Positions 61,868 through 64,000 of a stretch of 64,000 nt of DNA are shown piece after piece. How positions within the stretch are numbered: position 1 is the stretch's first letter; every line of letters begins with the position of its first letter. The position numbers and the translations under genes were made by a program. Location of the stretch: positions 3,348,001-3,412,000 of the forward strand of contig NZ_AP025282.1 in NCBI RefSeq assembly GCF_024347215.1. Direction: 5' to 3'. The notes under the pieces are model-generated. The model saw only the letters and a list, made by a program, of their open reading frames with translations. It was not told the origin of the DNA and did no database searches. The stretch comes from Aliamphritea ceti. Its GTDB lineage: Bacteria; Pseudomonadota; Gammaproteobacteria; Pseudomonadales; Balneatricaceae.

Positions 61868-62830
61868 TTAAAACGCCTCCTTACCGGAATTAGTGTTTCT
61901 AATCAGCATGATCGGCAGTACCAGCACGATCAGCATCACGGTTGCCACCGCACTTGCCATTGGCCAGTCCCGGTTGAGGAAGAACTCATCCCAGAGGACT
62001 TTACCTATCATCAGGGTATCGGAGCCGCCTAAAAGGGCCGGAATCACGTATTCACCAACCGCCGGAATAAATACCAATAAACAACCGGCAATGATGCCCG
62101 GTATCGCCAGTGGCAAGGTAATCAGGAAGAAGTTCTGCATCGGCCGGCCACCTAGATCCTCAGCGGCTTCCAACAAGGTAATGTCCATCTTTTCCAATGC
62201 GGTATAGAGCGGCAAGACCATGAACGGCAAGTAGGTATAGACGATGCCGATATACACAGCGAAGTCGGTCTGCAGCATAGTTAACGGCTGATCGATAATG
62301 CCGAAACTGAGCAGAAACTCGTTGATCAGGCCATTCTTTTTCAGGAAGCCCATCCAGGCATACACCCGCAACAGAAAGGAGGTCCAGAACGGCAGAATCA
62401 CCAGCGACAGCAGTAAAATCCGTGTGGTGGATTTACTGCGGGCGATCAGGTACGCCATTGGAAACGCGACTAATAATGTGAAGAAAGTCGATACCGCCGC
62501 AATGCGGATGGAGCTCAAATAGGCTTCCAGATAGAAGGTGTCTTCAAACAGGTAGATGTAGTTGCCAAGGTTCAGCTTCAGGGTTGCAAACGACTCTTCC
62601 GGGTCCCATTCCAGCAATGAACTGTAAGGCGGAATCGAGATGGTCGGCTCCGCTAAGGAAATCTTGAAGACCACTAAAAAGGGTACAAAAAAGAACACTG
62701 CCAGCCACAGGCTGGGCAGGGAAATAACCGTCCAGCGACCAATGCTCAGGTGGCGTAAGGTATAAATCAGGCGCCCCAGACCTGACACCGGCTTCTGGCC
62801 GGGAATATTCAGGGAAACTGGGGCGTTCAT
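61868..62830 (-). CDS. potH: Putrescine/spermidine-type ABC permease PotH
   Basis: 320 residues with about six membrane segments after a cytoplasmic N-terminus of 40 residues. The coupling loop EAAEDLGGRPMQNFFLITLP is near residue 217. VFFFVPFLVVFKISLAEPTI near the start and GEYVIPALLGGSDTLMIGKV are typical of PotH. The start codon overlaps the potG stop in an ATGA arrangement, so the two are translationally coupled. Confidence 0.91.
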   Translation of the reverse strand: MNAPVSLNIPGQKPVSGLGRLIYTLRHLSIGRWTVISLPSLWLAVFFFVPFLVVFKISLAEPTISIPPYSSLLEWDPEESFATLKLNLGNYIYLFEDTFYLEAYLSSIRIAAVSTFFTLLVAFPMAYLIARSKSTTRILLLSLVILPFWTSFLLRVYAWMGFLKKNGLINEFLLSFGIIDQPLTMLQTDFAVYIGIVYTYLPFMVLPLYTALEKMDITLLEAAEDLGGRPMQNFFLITLPLAIPGIIAGCLLVFIPAVGEYVIPALLGGSDTLMIGKVLWDEFFLNRDWPMASAVATVMLIVLVLPIMLIRNTNSGKEAF

Positions 62831-63954
62831 GAGGTCAGTACCACGCTGCTGTCCGCATCCCAGGACATGTACACCTGATCTTCCCAGGTGAAGCGCTCGC
62901 CCATGCTACGGGACAGGTTCGGCTGAGTGATACGGACTTCTTTACCGCTTGGCAGACGGATGCGGAACACCGACATGCTGCCCATGTAGGCAATTTCTTC
63001 GATGATGCCGACGATACAGTTAACGTCCTGATCCGGCTTACGGCGGCTGACTTTGATCTTTTCCGGGCGCAGTGCCACGTGTACTTTCTGATTTGGTGAA
63101 CAGCTGATGCCGTGGTTAACATAGAGTTCGCCACCGGCTTCTTTGGAGTGAATACGCACACTGTCCGGTTCATCTTCAATCACCCGGCCTTCGAACATGT
63201 TCACTGAACCGATGAATTCTGCAACGAAGCGACTGTTCGGGTATTCATACACATCATGAGGCTCGGCGGTCTGGACGATCTTACCCTGATCCATGACGCC
63301 AATACGGGTCGACAGGGTCATTGCCTCTTCCTGGTCGTGGGTAACGACCACGAAAGTCACGCCGAGTTTTTCCTGAATGTTAATCAGCTCAAATTGGGTC
63401 TCTTCACGCAGCTTCTTATCCAGTGCCCCCAGTGGCTCATCCAGCAGTAACAGCTTTGGCTGCTTGATCAGTGAACGGGCCAGTGCGATACGCTGGCGCT
63501 GACCACCGGACAACTGATGAGGTTTACGTTTGGTCAGATGCCCCATTTGCACCAATTCAAGCATCTGGGCGACCCGCTCTCTGACTTCTGCACGGGGAAT
63601 GCCTTCACGCTTCAGGCCAAAGGCAACGTTTTCTTCAACACTCAAGTGGGGGAACAGCGCATACGACTGAAACATCATATTGACCGGGCGCTTCCAGGGC
63701 TGAATACCTGCCATATCAACGCCATCGATGATAATTTTGCCAGACGTAGGAGTTTCAAAGCCAGCAAGCATGCGCAACAAGGTACTTTTACCAGAACCGG
63801 AACCGCCTAGCAGACAAAAAAGCTCGTTTTTATAGATATCCAGTGAGATGTTATCAACGGCTGTAAAACCAGCAAACTTTTTAGTGACATTTTCGATCCT
63901 TAAAAAAGCTTCTGCTCCATCTTGCTTCCATAGAGGAGCAGTAGAATTGATCAC
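62827..63954 (-). CDS. potG: Putrescine/spermidine-type ABC ATPase PotG, 5' end uncertain
   Basis: 375 residues if translation begins at the GTG at 63954; the reading frame is open to the right edge of the window, so the true start may lie outside. Length from the GTG matches Escherichia coli PotG. Walker A GGSGSGKST, signature LSGGQRQRIALARSL and Walker B LLLLDEPLGALDKKLR are intact, and the C-terminal TOBE domain begins near residue 285 (VHVALRPEKIKVSRR). It powers the PotHI channel. The binding protein gene potF is not in the window and would be expected just beyond the right edge. Confidence 0.92.
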   Translation of the reverse strand: MINSTAPLWKQDGAEAFLRIENVTKKFAGFTAVDNISLDIYKNELFCLLGGSGSGKSTLLRMLAGFETPTSGKIIIDGVDMAGIQPWKRPVNMMFQSYALFPHLSVEENVAFGLKREGIPRAEVRERVAQMLELVQMGHLTKRKPHQLSGGQRQRIALARSLIKQPKLLLLDEPLGALDKKLREETQFELINIQEKLGVTFVVVTHDQEEAMTLSTRIGVMDQGKIVQTAEPHDVYEYPNSRFVAEFIGSVNMFEGRVIEDEPDSVRIHSKEAGGELYVNHGISCSPNQKVHVALRPEKIKVSRRKPDQDVNCIVGIIEEIAYMGSMSVFRIRLPSGKEVRITQPNLSRSMGERFTWEDQVYMSWDADSSVVLTS

Positions 63955-64000
63955 ATTAGACTCAAGTGAAACATTTTCACCCTGTTTAATGATTGGGTTC

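Overview
The window reads as chromosomal DNA of a free-living marine gammaproteobacterium, most likely from the Oceanospirillaceae or a close relative. This is inferred from gene content: FabV, DUF1127 next to a GcvA-type regulator, NhaA/NhaR, Liu and Mms clusters, a spermidine/putrescine-type ABC operon, and moderate GC. No rRNA or tRNA gene was seen. Genes are closely packed with clear intrinsic terminators, except in one accessory stretch at about 11.3-16.2 kb.

Layout. 0-11.3 kb: 5' part of fabV, etfBA, a DUF1127 protein with its divergent LysR gene, a three-gene ABC importer of the TrpXYZ type, an AraC regulator, and small enzymes (ABM monooxygenase, GNAT, LysE exporter, TfoX-C protein, methyltransferase). 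11.3-16.2 kb: AT-richer accessory DNA with two unrecognised minus-strand genes, followed by an integron cassette array without an integrase. The array has three well-formed attC sites and a fourth probable one; its cassettes encode a flavodoxin-fold quinone reductase, a small membrane protein and an Imm63-type immunity protein. 16.2-17.4 kb: soxR divergent from a RidA-family gene whose promoter carries a textbook SoxR operator. 17.4-27.1 kb: a seven-gene valine/isobutyrate catabolic operon with divergent mmsR. 27-31 kb: a response-regulator diguanylate cyclase and nhaA/nhaR. 31.1-47.8 kb: a branched-chain-type ABC importer operon ending in a thiolase, divergent from liuR-liuABCDE plus an AhpD-like protein, an acyl-CoA ligase and a methyltransferase. 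48.1-58.7 kb: a locus holding an NCS1 permease, a class III aminotransferase, a LysR regulator, a ureohydrolase, a CoA-acylating semialdehyde dehydrogenase, a TTC38-like protein, a glutaredoxin and a MocR regulator. 58.7-64 kb: a chemoreceptor and potGHI.

How the genes fit together. Valine is degraded by the mms operon and leucine by the liu operon. Both acyl-CoA dehydrogenases pass electrons to ETF, which etfBA at the left edge encodes. LiuE releases acetoacetate and acetyl-CoA; the acyl-CoA ligase of the liu operon and the thiolase in the facing transporter operon could finish the route. The 48-58 kb locus fits uptake and hydrolysis of a guanidino acid, best 3-guanidinopropionate, to urea and beta-alanine, followed by transamination to malonate semialdehyde and oxidation to acetyl-CoA. 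That route is inferred from family membership and gene order only.

The observations most worth following are the integrase-less cassette array, the SoxR-controlled RidA gene with two plausible starts (exported and cytosolic), the guanidino-acid locus with its two unexplained genes and a 24-bp operator-like palindrome, a terminator-like hairpin inside the liu operon, and a LivF-type ATPase whose Walker A lysine is arginine.
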